Numbered from the stretch's first letter, positions 1 to 8,248 are shown. The stretch: 64,000 nt of DNA from Hydrogenophaga sp. IBVHS2 (GCF_002127215.1 NZ_NFUT01000002.1:558001-622000); one strand, 5' to 3'. A program made the numbers and translations. The notes: generated by a model not told the origin, from the letters alone.

Positions 1-679
1 CTGGCCCACCCTGCGGCTGTCGGGCCTGAACTATGCGGTGGCCACCCTGGCCCTGGCCGAGATGATGCGGATTGCGCTGATGCGGCTGCACTTCACGCGG
101 GAGGTCGAGGGCGAGATCGTCGGGCCGCAGGGCACCGAAGGCTTCCGCGACATCCGCTGGCTGCTGGAGAACGATGTCTCGCCCGGCGGCTTCCTGCTGC
201 TGTGCCTAGGTGTGCTGGGGGCGGCGCTGCTGGCACTGGCCTGGCTGCGGCCGCGCCGCCTGGGGCTGGCGCTGCGCCAGGTGGGCCACGACGAGGTGCT
301 GGCGGCCAGCCAGGGCCTGCCGGTGCTGCGGCTGCAGCTGCTGGCCGTGGCGGCCGCCGGCGCGCTGGCGGCCATCGGCGGCGGGCTGTACGCCCACCGC
401 GCCACCTACATCGAGCCGGCGCTGTTCGACCCCATGCTGGGCGTGCACGCGGTGGGCTATGCCCTCATCGGCGGGCTGGGCACGGCCCTGGGGCCGTTGC
501 TGGGTGTGATGTTCGACATCGGCCTGCTGGAGGCCACCAAGGTGTTCGCCGGCTGGCGCATGGTGGTGTTCGGCGGGCTGGTGGCGCTGTTCCTGCGTTT
601 TCGCCCGCGTGGCCTGCTGGACGAGGCCACGGTCCACCGCATCGGCGCCGCGTGGCGCCAGTTCCGGAGAAGCCCATGA
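1..679 (+). CDS. Branched-chain amino acid-type ABC transporter permease (LivM family), 5' end outside window
   Basis: The reading frame is open from the first bases and has no start inside the window, so the gene is truncated by the window edge. The visible ~225 residues show several hydrophobic membrane segments and the LivM-type cytoplasmic loop with GLALRQVGHDEVLAASQG, followed by the family-typical AAAGALAAIGGGLYAHR and GYALIGGLGTALGPLLG stretches. LivM proteins form the inner-membrane channel of HAAT-family importers for branched-chain amino acids, amides or aromatic acids. The setting upstream of aromatic catabolic genes suggests an organic-acid or aromatic substrate, which is inference. 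Its TGA overlaps the ATG of the next gene (ATGA), so the two are probably co-translated. Confidence 0.9.
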   Translation, partial: WPTLRLSGLNYAVATLALAEMMRIALMRLHFTREVEGEIVGPQGTEGFRDIRWLLENDVSPGGFLLLCLGVLGAALLALAWLRPRRLGLALRQVGHDEVLAASQGLPVLRLQLLAVAAAGALAAIGGGLYAHRATYIEPALFDPMLGVHAVGYALIGGLGTALGPLLGVMFDIGLLEATKVFAGWRMVVFGGLVALFLRFRPRGLLDEATVHRIGAAWRQFRRSP

Positions 680-1089
680 ACCTTCGTCAGCTGTTGCTGG
701 TGGCCGCCTTGCTGCCGGTCGTGTTTCCGGCGGCGGCGCAGTCCCGCCGGCCCCAGGTGGATCTGGCGTGCGAGGCCCACGGCATGGGGCCGCTGCTGGA
801 CTGCACCGTGCGCCTGCGCGCCTCCGATGGCCGGCCACTGACCGGTGCCACCGTGACCCTGGGCGCCACCATGCCCTCCATGCCCATGGCCCACACGGTC
901 AAGCCGGTCAGGGCACTGCCCACGGCGGCGCCCGGCGAATACCGAGGGCAGCTCACGCTGGAGATGAGCGGTGCCTGGGCCATCGAGATCGACCTGGCCG
1001 GCCCGGTGCGCGACCGCGTGGTGCGCGTGCTCATGGCCGAAGAGTGCGAGGGCGACGGGCGCTGTCCTGCCCCGCCGGCCCGCCGCTGA
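676..1089 (+). CDS. Secreted YtkA/FixH-like domain protein
   Basis: A 137-residue protein with a clear Sec signal peptide (hydrophobic LLLVAALLPVVFPAAAQ, likely cut after AAAQ near residue 22). The mature part is a small beta-rich domain with a Met-rich MPSMPMA segment followed by GEYRGQLTLEMSGAWAIEIDL, the pattern of YtkA/FixH-like immunoglobulin-type domains. Such domains are often periplasmic and sometimes linked to copper or to respiratory assembly. The ATG overlaps the permease stop by ATGA. Why a FixH-like protein lies between an ABC permease and a dehydrogenase is unclear. Two cysteines near the C-terminus (EECEGDGRC) could form a disulfide. The family call is good; the role is unknown. 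Confidence 0.65.
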   Translation: MNLRQLLLVAALLPVVFPAAAQSRRPQVDLACEAHGMGPLLDCTVRLRASDGRPLTGATVTLGATMPSMPMAHTVKPVRALPTAAPGEYRGQLTLEMSGAWAIEIDLAGPVRDRVVRVLMAEECEGDGRCPAPPARR

Positions 1090-1125
1090 ACTTCCTTTTT
1101 ATCTCTCACAAGAACGGAGCCGACC

Positions 1126-1884
1126 ATGTCCCTTCCTCCCCTGCTCGACGGCCGCACCGTCATCGTCACCGGTGCCGCCACCGGCATCGGCCAGGCCTTT
1201 GCGCTGGCCTGCAGCGCCCAGGGCGCCCACATCGTGGTGGCCGACATGGGGCCGGCCGACGAGACCATGGACCTGATCGCCCGCCAGGGAGGGCAGGCGA
1301 TTTATGTGAAGACCGACGTGGCCGACAACGACTCCACCCAGGCCATGGCCGCTGCGGCGCTGCAACGCTTCGGCCGCATCGACGGACTGATCAACAACGC
1401 GGCCTACTTCCGCGAGGTCAAGCTGACCGATTTCGAGGCCATCGATCCGGCCGTGTGGGAGCGCATCTTTGCGGTCAACGTCAAGGGCGTGTGGCAGTGC
1501 TGCAAGGCGGTCATGCCGGCCATGCGGCAGCAGCACAGCGGTGCCATCGTGAACATCGCCTCGGTGGTGGCGGTGGCCGGGCAGCCGGGCTACCTGCACT
1601 ATGTGGCCACCAAGGGCGCGGTGCTGTCCATGACCAAGGGCCTGGCCAAGGAAGTGGGCCAGCACGGCGTGCGGGTGAACTGCATTGCCCCGGGCTTCGT
1701 CATCACCGACGCCACCCGCAACCGCCCGGTGGAGTGGCAGCAGAGCTTCCTCAAGGCACGCGCCATCGGCCGCGAGCAGCGGCCGGACGATCTGGTGGGC
1801 ACGGCGGTCTACATGCTGTCCGACCTCTCCGGCTTCGTCTCGGGCCAGACCGTGGTGGTCGATGGCGGCCACATCATGTACTGA
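1126..1884 (+). CDS. SDR-family NAD(P)-dependent oxidoreductase
   Basis: A 252-residue classical short-chain dehydrogenase. The Rossmann glycine motif TGAATGIG is at residues 15-22, the NNA motif near residue 91, the catalytic Ser at 146 and the YxxxK pair at Tyr159/Lys163. An acidic residue at the end of beta-2 (VVADMG) favours NAD(H) over NADP(H). A good Shine-Dalgarno sequence (ACGGAG) precedes the ATG. It is followed within 20 bp by a GST-fold gene and is probably co-transcribed with it. The substrate is not predictable from sequence; the neighbourhood suggests oxidation of an alcohol on an aromatic or ether compound. The fold and catalytic residues are clear. Confidence 0.9.
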   Translation: MSLPPLLDGRTVIVTGAATGIGQAFALACSAQGAHIVVADMGPADETMDLIARQGGQAIYVKTDVADNDSTQAMAAAALQRFGRIDGLINNAAYFREVKLTDFEAIDPAVWERIFAVNVKGVWQCCKAVMPAMRQQHSGAIVNIASVVAVAGQPGYLHYVATKGAVLSMTKGLAKEVGQHGVRVNCIAPGFVITDATRNRPVEWQQSFLKARAIGREQRPDDLVGTAVYMLSDLSGFVSGQTVVVDGGHIMY

Positions 1885-1901
1885 CCCACCCCGGAGCCAC
1901 C

Positions 1902-2840
1902 ATGAACGACATCATCCTGCACCATTACCCGCTCTCGCCGTTCTCCGAGAAGGTCCGCACCACGCTGGGCCTCAAGCGCCTGGCCTGGCGTTCGGTGGAC
2001 GTGGCGCCGCTGCCGCCGCGCCCGCTGCTGGCGGCACTCACCGGTGGCTACCGCCGCATTCCGGTGCTGCAGGTCGGGGCCGACATCTTCTGCGACACCA
2101 ACGCCATCCTGCCGGCGCTCGAACGCCTGCAGCCCGGCCCGACGCTCTACCCCAACGGCTGCGAGGGCCTGGCGCGCGGCATGGCCTTCGCCTGGGAGCG
2201 CCAGGTGTGGATTCCCACCATCGGCGTGCTGGTGCACTACATCGGCGATGCGCTGCCGCCGGAGTTCATCAAGGACCGCAAGGAAGGCTACCTGGGCATC
2301 GACATCAGCAAGGCCGCCATGGCGCCCGACCTGGCCCACCACCGCCAGGTGCTGCAGGCCCAGTACGCCTGGCTCAGGCAGGCGGTGGAGGCGGCGGCTG
2401 CGCGCGGGCACGACTACCTGTTCGGCAGCACGCCCTCGGTGCTCGACCTGGCCTGCTGGCAGACCACCTCGCTGCTGCGCAAGAACGCACCGCCCGAGGT
2501 GGATGCCCTGGTCGGCCTGCAGGGGCTGGAGGCCTGGTACGGCCGCATCGCCGCCATCGGCCACGGACGCCACACAGCCCTGTCGCCCGAAGAGGCCCTG
2601 GCCGTGGCCCAGGCGGCCCGCCCGGTGCCGGTGACCCATCTGCGGCCCGACGGCGACCCCGGCGGCCTGCAGCCCGGCACCCCGGTGACGGTGACCCCCG
2701 ACGACAATGCCCGCGTGCCGGTGAGCGGCACCCTGGTGGCCGCCAGCGCGTCGCTGGTGGTGATCCACCGGAACGATCCGCAGGCCGGCGACCTGCACCT
2801 GCATTTCCCCCGGCTGGGCTTCGATGTCATGCCGGCCTGA
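1902..2840 (+). CDS. Glutathione S-transferase family protein with a C-terminal extension
   Basis: A 312-residue protein. The N-terminal thioredoxin-like GST domain (HHYPLSPFSEKVRTTLGLK, then YRRIPVLQVG with the cis-Pro and CDTNAI) is followed by a helical GST C-terminal domain to about residue 215. The protein then continues beyond normal GST length (200-240) with roughly 60 residues rich in Val, Thr and Gly (about 250-312), resembling a small beta domain. SPFSEK at residues 12-17 marks the usual catalytic Ser/Cys position of the first helix. It lies 17 bp after the SDR and 33 bp before a second GST gene, so the three look like one unit. A glutathione-dependent lyase or isomerase in aromatic catabolism is possible; the reaction is unknown. 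Confidence 0.8.
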   Translation: MNDIILHHYPLSPFSEKVRTTLGLKRLAWRSVDVAPLPPRPLLAALTGGYRRIPVLQVGADIFCDTNAILPALERLQPGPTLYPNGCEGLARGMAFAWERQVWIPTIGVLVHYIGDALPPEFIKDRKEGYLGIDISKAAMAPDLAHHRQVLQAQYAWLRQAVEAAAARGHDYLFGSTPSVLDLACWQTTSLLRKNAPPEVDALVGLQGLEAWYGRIAAIGHGRHTALSPEEALAVAQAARPVPVTHLRPDGDPGGLQPGTPVTVTPDDNARVPVSGTLVAASASLVVIHRNDPQAGDLHLHFPRLGFDVMPA

Positions 2841-2873
2841 TCCCATCCCCGTTCCATTGCACAGAGGCATCCC

Positions 2874-3479
2874 ATGCAACTCCTGGCCAACACCACTTCG
2901 CCCTATGTGCGCCTGGCGCGCATGGCCCTGATCGAGAAGGGCGTGCAGGTCGAGCCCACCATCGTCGACCCCTGGGCCGACGACACCCGCCTGCGCGCGG
3001 CCAACGCCGCCACCCGCGTGCCCACGCTGGTGCTGGACGACGGCACGCCGCTCACCGAGAGCCTGCTCATCGTGCAGTGGCTCGAGGCCTCCCGGCCTCA
3101 GGCCCCCAGCCTGCTGGGCAGCGATGTGGCCGGCGTGCTGGCCCGCGCCGGCGTGGCCCTGGGCGTGATCGACGCGGCGGTGCACACCATCATCATCCGC
3201 AAGGTGACCGCGCCGGTGCTGTTCGACGAGACCCCGGTGGGTCTGCGCCGGCGCCGTTCCATGGCCGAGGGCATGCAGCGGCTGGAGGCCATGGCAGCCG
3301 CCGGTGCGCTGCGGGCCGGTGCCACGCCCACGCTGGACGTGCTGGCTGCCATCGATGCGCTGGACTACCTGGACTTCCGCTTCACCGCTGCACCCTGGCT
3401 GCCGGCCATGCCGGCGCTGCGTGCGCTGGCCGCCTCGCTGGCCGAGCGGCCCTCGGTGAGCACCACCCGGCCGCACTGA
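2874..3479 (+). CDS. Glutathione S-transferase family protein
   Basis: A 201-residue GST of normal length. The N-terminal thioredoxin fold starts LLANTTSPYVRLARM, with Ser8 at the usual catalytic position, and continues to TRVPTLVLDDGTPLTES, which carries the cis-Pro and the Glu-Ser pair that binds the glutathione gamma-glutamyl group. The remainder is alpha-helical. The gene is the last of the plus-strand group and converges on a minus-strand CitE-like gene. A GGCGGCC/GGCCGCC hairpin sits at the junction. It may work with the preceding SDR and GST on a shared substrate, which is inferred from position only. Confidence 0.87.
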   Translation: MQLLANTTSPYVRLARMALIEKGVQVEPTIVDPWADDTRLRAANAATRVPTLVLDDGTPLTESLLIVQWLEASRPQAPSLLGSDVAGVLARAGVALGVIDAAVHTIIIRKVTAPVLFDETPVGLRRRRSMAEGMQRLEAMAAAGALRAGATPTLDVLAAIDALDYLDFRFTAAPWLPAMPALRALAASLAERPSVSTTRPH

Positions 3480-3497
3480 CGGACCCCGGGAAAGACG

Positions 3498-3520
3498 GGC
3501 GGCCCTAGCGCGCGGCCGCC
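3498..3520. terminator. Perfect hairpin at a convergent gene junction
   Basis: GGCGGCC (3498-3504) pairs perfectly with GGCCGCC (3514-3520) across a 9-base loop that holds the stop codon of the minus-strand CitE-like gene. There is no T-tract, so this is at best an atypical bidirectional terminator. Confidence 0.35.
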
Positions 3521-4341
3521 AGCAGGCGCTGCGCCCGCAGCAGCACCGGCCGGTCGATCATGCGGCCGTCGAGCTGCACCGCACCGCCTTCGCCGGCGGC
3601 GGCCACCACGCGTTCGGCCCAGGCCCTTTCCTCAGCCGTGGGTGCCAGTGCGGCATGCACGGCCGCCACCTGGCGCGGGTGGATGCACAGCCGGGCGGCA
3701 AAACCCAGGCGGCGTGCCTCGGCGCTGTCGGCGGCCAGCGCGGCTTCGTCGTCGATGGCCGGGGTGACACCGTCCACCGGTGGCGGCAGATCGGCGCAGC
3801 GCGAGGCCCACACCAGGGTGGATCGCGCGTGACGCAGGGCCGCGTGATCGGCCGGGTCGATGCCGCCCAGGTCGAGCGCGTAGTCGATGCTGCCGAAGGC
3901 CAGCCGCTGCACCGCCGGCATGGCGCCCAGCCGGTGCGCCTGTCCCAGGCCGTGGGCGGTCTCGATCAGGGCCAGCACCGGCAGGTCGCCGGGCAGGGCC
4001 TGCAGGGCCACGATGTCGCCGGCCTTGGGCACCATGGCGCCGATGCGGGCACCGCCGGCGCGCAGCCGCGCCAGCAGGGCCAGATCCTCGGCGGCCTCGG
4101 CCGTGTCCAGCGCATTGGTGCGCAGCCACAGCGTGCCGTCGGCCGCGCCGGCCAGCGCATCGGCGGCCTGGGCCAGTGCCGACCGTGCGGTGGCCTTGGC
4201 GCTGGCGGGCACGGCGTCTTCCAGATCCACGATGACCGCATCGGCGCCGCTCTGTCGCGCCTTGCCGATGCGCTCGGGCCGGCTCGCCGGCACGAACAGG
4301 TAACTGCGGGGCAGCCAGCCCGGGGTGGTGGTGTGGTTCAT
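3505..4341 (-). CDS. HpcH/HpaI aldolase/citrate lyase family protein (CitE-like)
   Basis: A 278-residue protein of the CitE-like TIM-barrel family, which cleaves or forms C-C bonds of hydroxyacyl-CoA esters such as citramalyl-, malyl- or citryl-CoA using Mg2+. Visible landmarks are PRSYLFVPASRPERIGKA near the N-terminus, the DAVIVDLEDAVP strand with acidic ligands, the catalytic-region Glu in ALIETAHGLGQA, and FGSIDYALDLG with a conserved Asp. The ATG at 4341 is chosen because the sequence after it matches the family start; an in-frame ATG at 4377 would add 12 residues. A LysR gene lies upstream on the same strand. Substrate is not predictable. Confidence 0.86.
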   Translation of the reverse strand: MNHTTTPGWLPRSYLFVPASRPERIGKARQSGADAVIVDLEDAVPASAKATARSALAQAADALAGAADGTLWLRTNALDTAEAAEDLALLARLRAGGARIGAMVPKAGDIVALQALPGDLPVLALIETAHGLGQAHRLGAMPAVQRLAFGSIDYALDLGGIDPADHAALRHARSTLVWASRCADLPPPVDGVTPAIDDEAALAADSAEARRLGFAARLCIHPRQVAAVHAALAPTAEERAWAERVVAAAGEGGAVQLDGRMIDRPVLLRAQRLLAAAR

Positions 4342-4402
4342 GCGGCCATCATGGCCAGTGCGCGGCAGGCCGGCCATTGCCGGCTGCGAAAGCCAGCGTT
4401 GA

Positions 4403-5317
4403 TCAGGCCGGAACCCCGGCCTCGGCTTCGGCGCGGCGGGCGCACTGCTGCAGGTGGGCCAGCAGGGCGGCCAGGGGCGAGTCGCCCGCAGCCTGGGTGC
4501 GGGTGCACAGCAGCATCTGGCGCGAGGCCCAGCTGTCGCTGATGGGCAGCACCCGCAGGTTCATGGACTGTGCCGTGCCACGCGCCGCCTGCATGGGCAG
4601 CACGCCGATGCCCAGGCCGGCCTCCACCGCACGGCACACCGCCTCGAAGCTGCGCACCTGCACCCGCAGTGCCATGGGCTTGAGCAGCTCGGTGGCGTGC
4701 GACTCCAGCAGGCGGGTGAGCGTGCTGCCGCCTTCCAGGCCCACCAGGTCGTGTTCCAGCAGGTCGGCGAAGGACACCGTGGCCGGCAGGTCCACCCCGG
4801 GCGGGGCCACGGCGGCCAGCTGGTCGTGCCGGTAGGGCAGGCACACCAGACCGCTGGTGTCCACGCCCTCGACGACCACGCCCAGGTCGATGTCGCCGCT
4901 GCGCAGCTTGCGGATGGCATCCGCGCTCCAGCACTCCTCCAGCACCAGGCGGATGTCGGGGTGCTGCGGCTGGAAGCTGGCGATGTCGGCCGGCAGGAAC
5001 TGCGCCATGGCCGAGGTGTTGCCGTGGATGCGCAGCACGGCGGTGTGGCCGGCGCCGTAGTTGGTCATCTCGGCGCGCATGTGGTGCACCGATGCCAGCA
5101 CCTCGCGGGCCAGCAGCAGCAGGCGTTCGCCGGCGGCGGTGAGCTCCAGCCCGCGCGAGTGGCGCTCGAACAGCTGCGCCTTGAACTGATGCTCCAGCAG
5201 CGACAGCCGCCGGCTGGCCGCCGGCACGGTGATGAAGCTCGACTCCGCCGCCCGCGTGAGGTTGCGGGTTTCGGCGGCCTTGACGAACAGGGCCAGGGAG
5301 TCGAGGTCGGGCAGCAT
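4403..5317 (-). CDS. LysR-family transcriptional regulator
   Basis: A 304-residue LTTR. The winged helix-turn-helix occupies about residues 1-60 (LDSLALFVKAAETRNLTRAA, then VPAASRRLSLLE and FERHSRGLELTAAG), followed by a periplasmic-binding-protein-like effector domain from about residue 90. It is divergent from the SDR/dioxygenase/maleylacetate reductase operon across 210 bp and upstream of the CitE-like gene on its own strand. That arrangement is typical for a regulator of the adjacent catabolic operon. The effector is probably a pathway intermediate, which is inference from the LTTR paradigm. Confidence 0.92.
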   Translation of the reverse strand: MLPDLDSLALFVKAAETRNLTRAAESSFITVPAASRRLSLLEHQFKAQLFERHSRGLELTAAGERLLLLAREVLASVHHMRAEMTNYGAGHTAVLRIHGNTSAMAQFLPADIASFQPQHPDIRLVLEECWSADAIRKLRSGDIDLGVVVEGVDTSGLVCLPYRHDQLAAVAPPGVDLPATVSFADLLEHDLVGLEGGSTLTRLLESHATELLKPMALRVQVRSFEAVCRAVEAGLGIGVLPMQAARGTAQSMNLRVLPISDSWASRQMLLCTRTQAAGDSPLAALLAHLQQCARRAEAEAGVPA

Positions 5318-5527
5318 GGGATGGGAACCGGATGGGCCCGCCAGTATGTAACCCCTGGGCGCCGATGGCTGTCGCCCCCGGATTGGTGAAAACCCGGGTG
5401 GCGCCTGCTGCGGCCATGCCTCCGCTGCACGCCTTGAAAGGCAGCCTTACCGATTCGGCAATGGCGTGGTCTGCGGTCCATCCGGACACTGCGGGCAGTT
5501 CCATACAAGAGGGAAGGAGCCCCCACC
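5318..5527. other. Divergent intergenic region between LysR gene and dioxygenase operon
   Basis: These 210 bp hold the start signals of both operons. A Shine-Dalgarno sequence (GGGAAGGAG) sits before the ATG at 5528, and a short palindrome CCGATTCGG lies at 5450-5458. I see no long dyad of the kind found upstream of the second LysR gene (18942-18964). Confidence 0.5.
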
Positions 5528-6289
5528 ATGCCGAACAGTCCGAGGCTTGCAGGCAAGATCACCCTGGTCACCGGCGCGGCCAGCGGCTTTGGCGCCGGCA
5601 TCGCCCGCGCCTATGCCCGCGAGGGTGCCACCGTGGTGCTGGCCGACCTGAACGAGGAGGGCGCCCGCTCGGTGGCGCGCGACTGTGGCGGCCTGAGCGT
5701 GGGCGTGCGCTGCGACGTGACCCGCCGTGCCGACATCGACGCGACGGTGCAGCTGGTGCGCGAGCGTTTCGGGCGGCTGGACGTGGTGGTGAACAACGCC
5801 GGCTGGACCCACCGCAACCGGCCCATGCTGGAGGTGGACGAGGACACCTTCGACCGGGTGTTCGACATCAACGTGAAATCCATCTTCCACATGACCCATG
5901 CGGTGGTGCCCCTCATGCGGGCGCAGGGCGGCGGCGTGATCCTCAATGTGGGCTCCACCGCCGGCATCCGGCCCCGCCCCGGACTCACCTGGTACAACGC
6001 CAGCAAGGGTGCGGTGAACCTGCTGTCCAAGTCGATGGCGGTGGAGCTGGGTCCCGATCGCATCCGGGTCAATGCCATCTGCCCGGTGATCGGCGAGACC
6101 GCGCTGCTCGAAGCCTTCATGGGTGTGCCCGACACGCCGGAGAACCGGGCGAAGTTCATTGCCACCATTCCGATGGGCCGGCTCTCGCGGCCGGACGATG
6201 TGGCCGCGGCCGCGCTGTTCCTGGCCAGCGACGAAGCCGCGTTCATCTCCGGGGTGGAGTTCCCGGTGGACGGCGCCCGCACCGTGTGA
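5528..6289 (+). CDS. SDR-family oxidoreductase in the hydroxyquinol-type operon
   Basis: A 253-residue classical short-chain dehydrogenase with TGAASGFG at residues 15-22, NNAG near 89-92, catalytic Ser143 and the Tyr156/Lys160 pair. An Asp at the end of beta-2 (VVLADLNEEG) suggests NAD preference. It is preceded by a strong GGAAGGAG Shine-Dalgarno sequence and is the first gene of a tight three-gene operon with an intradiol dioxygenase and a maleylacetate reductase (7-bp gap, then a 4-bp overlap). It may oxidise a side-chain alcohol or a cyclic intermediate on the way to hydroxyquinol. The enzyme class is secure, the substrate is not. Confidence 0.9.
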   Translation: MPNSPRLAGKITLVTGAASGFGAGIARAYAREGATVVLADLNEEGARSVARDCGGLSVGVRCDVTRRADIDATVQLVRERFGRLDVVVNNAGWTHRNRPMLEVDEDTFDRVFDINVKSIFHMTHAVVPLMRAQGGGVILNVGSTAGIRPRPGLTWYNASKGAVNLLSKSMAVELGPDRIRVNAICPVIGETALLEAFMGVPDTPENRAKFIATIPMGRLSRPDDVAAAALFLASDEAAFISGVEFPVDGARTV

Positions 6290-6296
6290 GGCCGGC

Positions 6297-7157
6297 ATGA
6301 GCATCCCGTCCCTGCCCGAGCCGCATGCCATCACCCGCGAGGTGCTCGATCGGCTGGCCAACACGCCGGACGAGCGCCTGCGCCGCATCATGACCAGCCT
6401 GGTCGAGCACCTGCATGCCTTTGCGCGCGATGTGCAGCTCACCGAGGCCGAATGGTTCGAGGGCATCCGCTTCCTCACCCGCACCGGCCATGCCACCAAC
6501 GAATCGCGGCAGGAGTTCATCCTGCTGTCCGACACGCTGGGCCTGTCCATGCTCACCGTGGCGCTCAACCACGACCGAACGCCCGGTTGCACCGAGGCCA
6601 CGGTGTTCGGCCCCTTCCATGTGGAGGGCGCGCCCGAGCTGCCCCTGGGGGCGGACGTGGCCCAGGGCGCGCAGGGCCTTGCGTGTGCCGTGACCGGCAC
6701 GGTACGCGGGGTGGACGGCACCCCGGTGGCCGGGGCGGTGATCGATGTCTGGCAGGCCGATGCCGAGGGCCTGTACGACGTGCAGCGCGACGGTCTGGAG
6801 CAGCACCAGGCGCGCGCCGTGCTGCGCGCCGATGCCCAGGGACGTTTCCATTTCCGCACCGTGCTGCCGGTGCCCTATGCCATTCCGGACGACGGCCCGG
6901 TGGGGGATCTGCTCAAGGCCACCGGGCGCCATCCGTGGCGGCCGGCGCACCTGCATTTCCGGGTGCAGGCGCCGGGCTGGCGCACCCTCATCACCCATGT
7001 GTTCCGCCGCTACGACCCGTACCTGGAGAGCGACGCGGTGTTCGGCGTGCGGCCCTCGCTGGTGGCCGACTGGCCGCAGCAGGCCGATGGCAGCCATGCG
7101 GTGTCGGTGGACATCGTGCTCGACCGCGATCCGGCAGGCACGGCGGCGTCCGCATGA
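6297..7157 (+). CDS. Intradiol ring-cleavage dioxygenase, probably hydroxyquinol 1,2-dioxygenase
   Basis: A 286-residue non-heme Fe(III) intradiol dioxygenase. An N-terminal helical dimerisation region (1-100) precedes the beta-sandwich catalytic domain. All four iron ligands are visible: Tyr160 (in AEGLYDVQ), Tyr194 (VPYAIPDDG), and His218 and His220 (RPAHLHF). The stretches DVWQADAEGLYDVQ, IPDDGPVGDLL and RHPWRPAHLHF resemble hydroxyquinol or chlorocatechol dioxygenases more than plain catechol enzymes. The next gene encodes maleylacetate reductase, as expected if ring cleavage of hydroxyquinol yields maleylacetate. A chlorocatechol-type substrate cannot be excluded, but no chloromuconate cycloisomerase gene is seen here. 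Confidence 0.88.
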   Translation: MSIPSLPEPHAITREVLDRLANTPDERLRRIMTSLVEHLHAFARDVQLTEAEWFEGIRFLTRTGHATNESRQEFILLSDTLGLSMLTVALNHDRTPGCTEATVFGPFHVEGAPELPLGADVAQGAQGLACAVTGTVRGVDGTPVAGAVIDVWQADAEGLYDVQRDGLEQHQARAVLRADAQGRFHFRTVLPVPYAIPDDGPVGDLLKATGRHPWRPAHLHFRVQAPGWRTLITHVFRRYDPYLESDAVFGVRPSLVADWPQQADGSHAVSVDIVLDRDPAGTAASA

Positions 7158-8221
7158 GGCCCTTCATCCATCAGGCAGCGGCCACCCGCGTGGTGTTCGG
7201 TGCCGGCAGCCTGGCCCACCTGGAGCGCGAGCTCGACCTGCTGGGCCTGCGCCGGGTGCTGGTGCTCAGCACGCCCGGGCAGTCCACTGCGGCCCAGTCC
7301 CTGCAACAGCGGCTGGGGCCGCGCTGCGCCGGCGTGTTCGGTCGTGCGGTGATGCATGTGCCGCTGGGTGTGGCCATCGAGGGGGTGGAGGCGGCCCGCA
7401 CCCTGCGTGCCGATGGCACCCTGGCGCTGGGCGGTGGATCGACCATCGGGCTGGCCAAGGCCATTGCGCTGGAGACCGGCCTGCCCATCGTGGCCGTGCC
7501 CACCACCTACGCCGGCAGCGAGATGACCCCGATCCACGGCATCACCGACGGCGGCATCAAGCGCACCGGGCGCGACGCGCGGGTGCTGCCGCGCACCGTC
7601 ATCTACGACCCCGAACTCAGCCGCGACCTGCCGGTGGGCATCAGCGTGACCAGCGGCATGAACGCCATGGCCCACGCGGTGGAGGCGCTGTACGCCAGCG
7701 ACAGCACGCCCATGACCGACCTGATGGCTGAAGAAGGCCTGCGCGCCCTGGCCGGTGCCCTGCCGGTGCTGCGCCAGCGGCCCCGTGACGAGACCGCCCG
7801 CAGCGACGCGCTCTATGGCGCCTGGCTGTGCGGCGCGGTGCTGGGGCAGGTGGCCATGGCGCTGCACCACAAGCTGTGCCACGTGCTGGGTGGCAGCTTC
7901 AACCTGCCGCATGCCGAGGTGCACACCGTGGTGCTGCCGCAGGCCACGGCCTTCAACGCCGACGCCGCACCGCAGGCCATGGCGCGCGTGGCCCGTGCGC
8001 TGGGTTGCAGCCATGCGGCGCAGGGTCTGTTCGACCTGGCGCGGGACAACGGAGCGCCGGTGTCGCTGCGGGCCCTTGGCATGGCCGAGGCCGACCTGGA
8101 CCGTGCCGCCGACCTGGCCGCTGCCCAGCCCTACGCCAACCCGCGACCGGTCGGCCCGGCCCAGCGCGATGCGTTGCGCGAACTGCTGCAGCGCGCCTGG
8201 GACGGCACCCGCCCGGACTGA
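7154..8221 (+). CDS. Maleylacetate reductase (iron-containing ADH superfamily)
   Basis: A 355-residue member of the group III alcohol dehydrogenase superfamily matching maleylacetate reductases, which use NAD(P)H to reduce maleylacetate to 3-oxoadipate. The N-terminal Rossmann-like domain has ALGGGSTIGLAKAIA (GGGST at 93-97) and VPTTYAGSEMTPI. The C-terminal helical domain holds the histidine cluster ALHHKLCHVLGGSFNLPHAEVH (His238, 239, 243 and 253) in place of the strict metal site of iron ADHs. Its ATG overlaps the dioxygenase stop (ATGA), so translation is coupled. It closes a hydroxyquinol lower pathway feeding 3-oxoadipate to beta-ketoadipate thiolysis elsewhere in the genome. Confidence 0.91.
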   Translation: MRPFIHQAAATRVVFGAGSLAHLERELDLLGLRRVLVLSTPGQSTAAQSLQQRLGPRCAGVFGRAVMHVPLGVAIEGVEAARTLRADGTLALGGGSTIGLAKAIALETGLPIVAVPTTYAGSEMTPIHGITDGGIKRTGRDARVLPRTVIYDPELSRDLPVGISVTSGMNAMAHAVEALYASDSTPMTDLMAEEGLRALAGALPVLRQRPRDETARSDALYGAWLCGAVLGQVAMALHHKLCHVLGGSFNLPHAEVHTVVLPQATAFNADAAPQAMARVARALGCSHAAQGLFDLARDNGAPVSLRALGMAEADLDRAADLAAAQPYANPRPVGPAQRDALRELLQRAWDGTRPD

Positions 8222-8226
8222 CGCCG

Positions 8227-8248
8227 CACCGGCCTCAGCGGGCCGGTG
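8227..8248. terminator. Perfect 8-bp hairpin at a convergent junction
   Basis: CACCGGCC (8227-8234) pairs perfectly with GGCCGGTG (8241-8248). The 6-base loop TCAGCG begins with the complement of the minus-strand gene's stop codon. There is no T-tract. The same loop recurs at 19913-19918. Confidence 0.4.
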
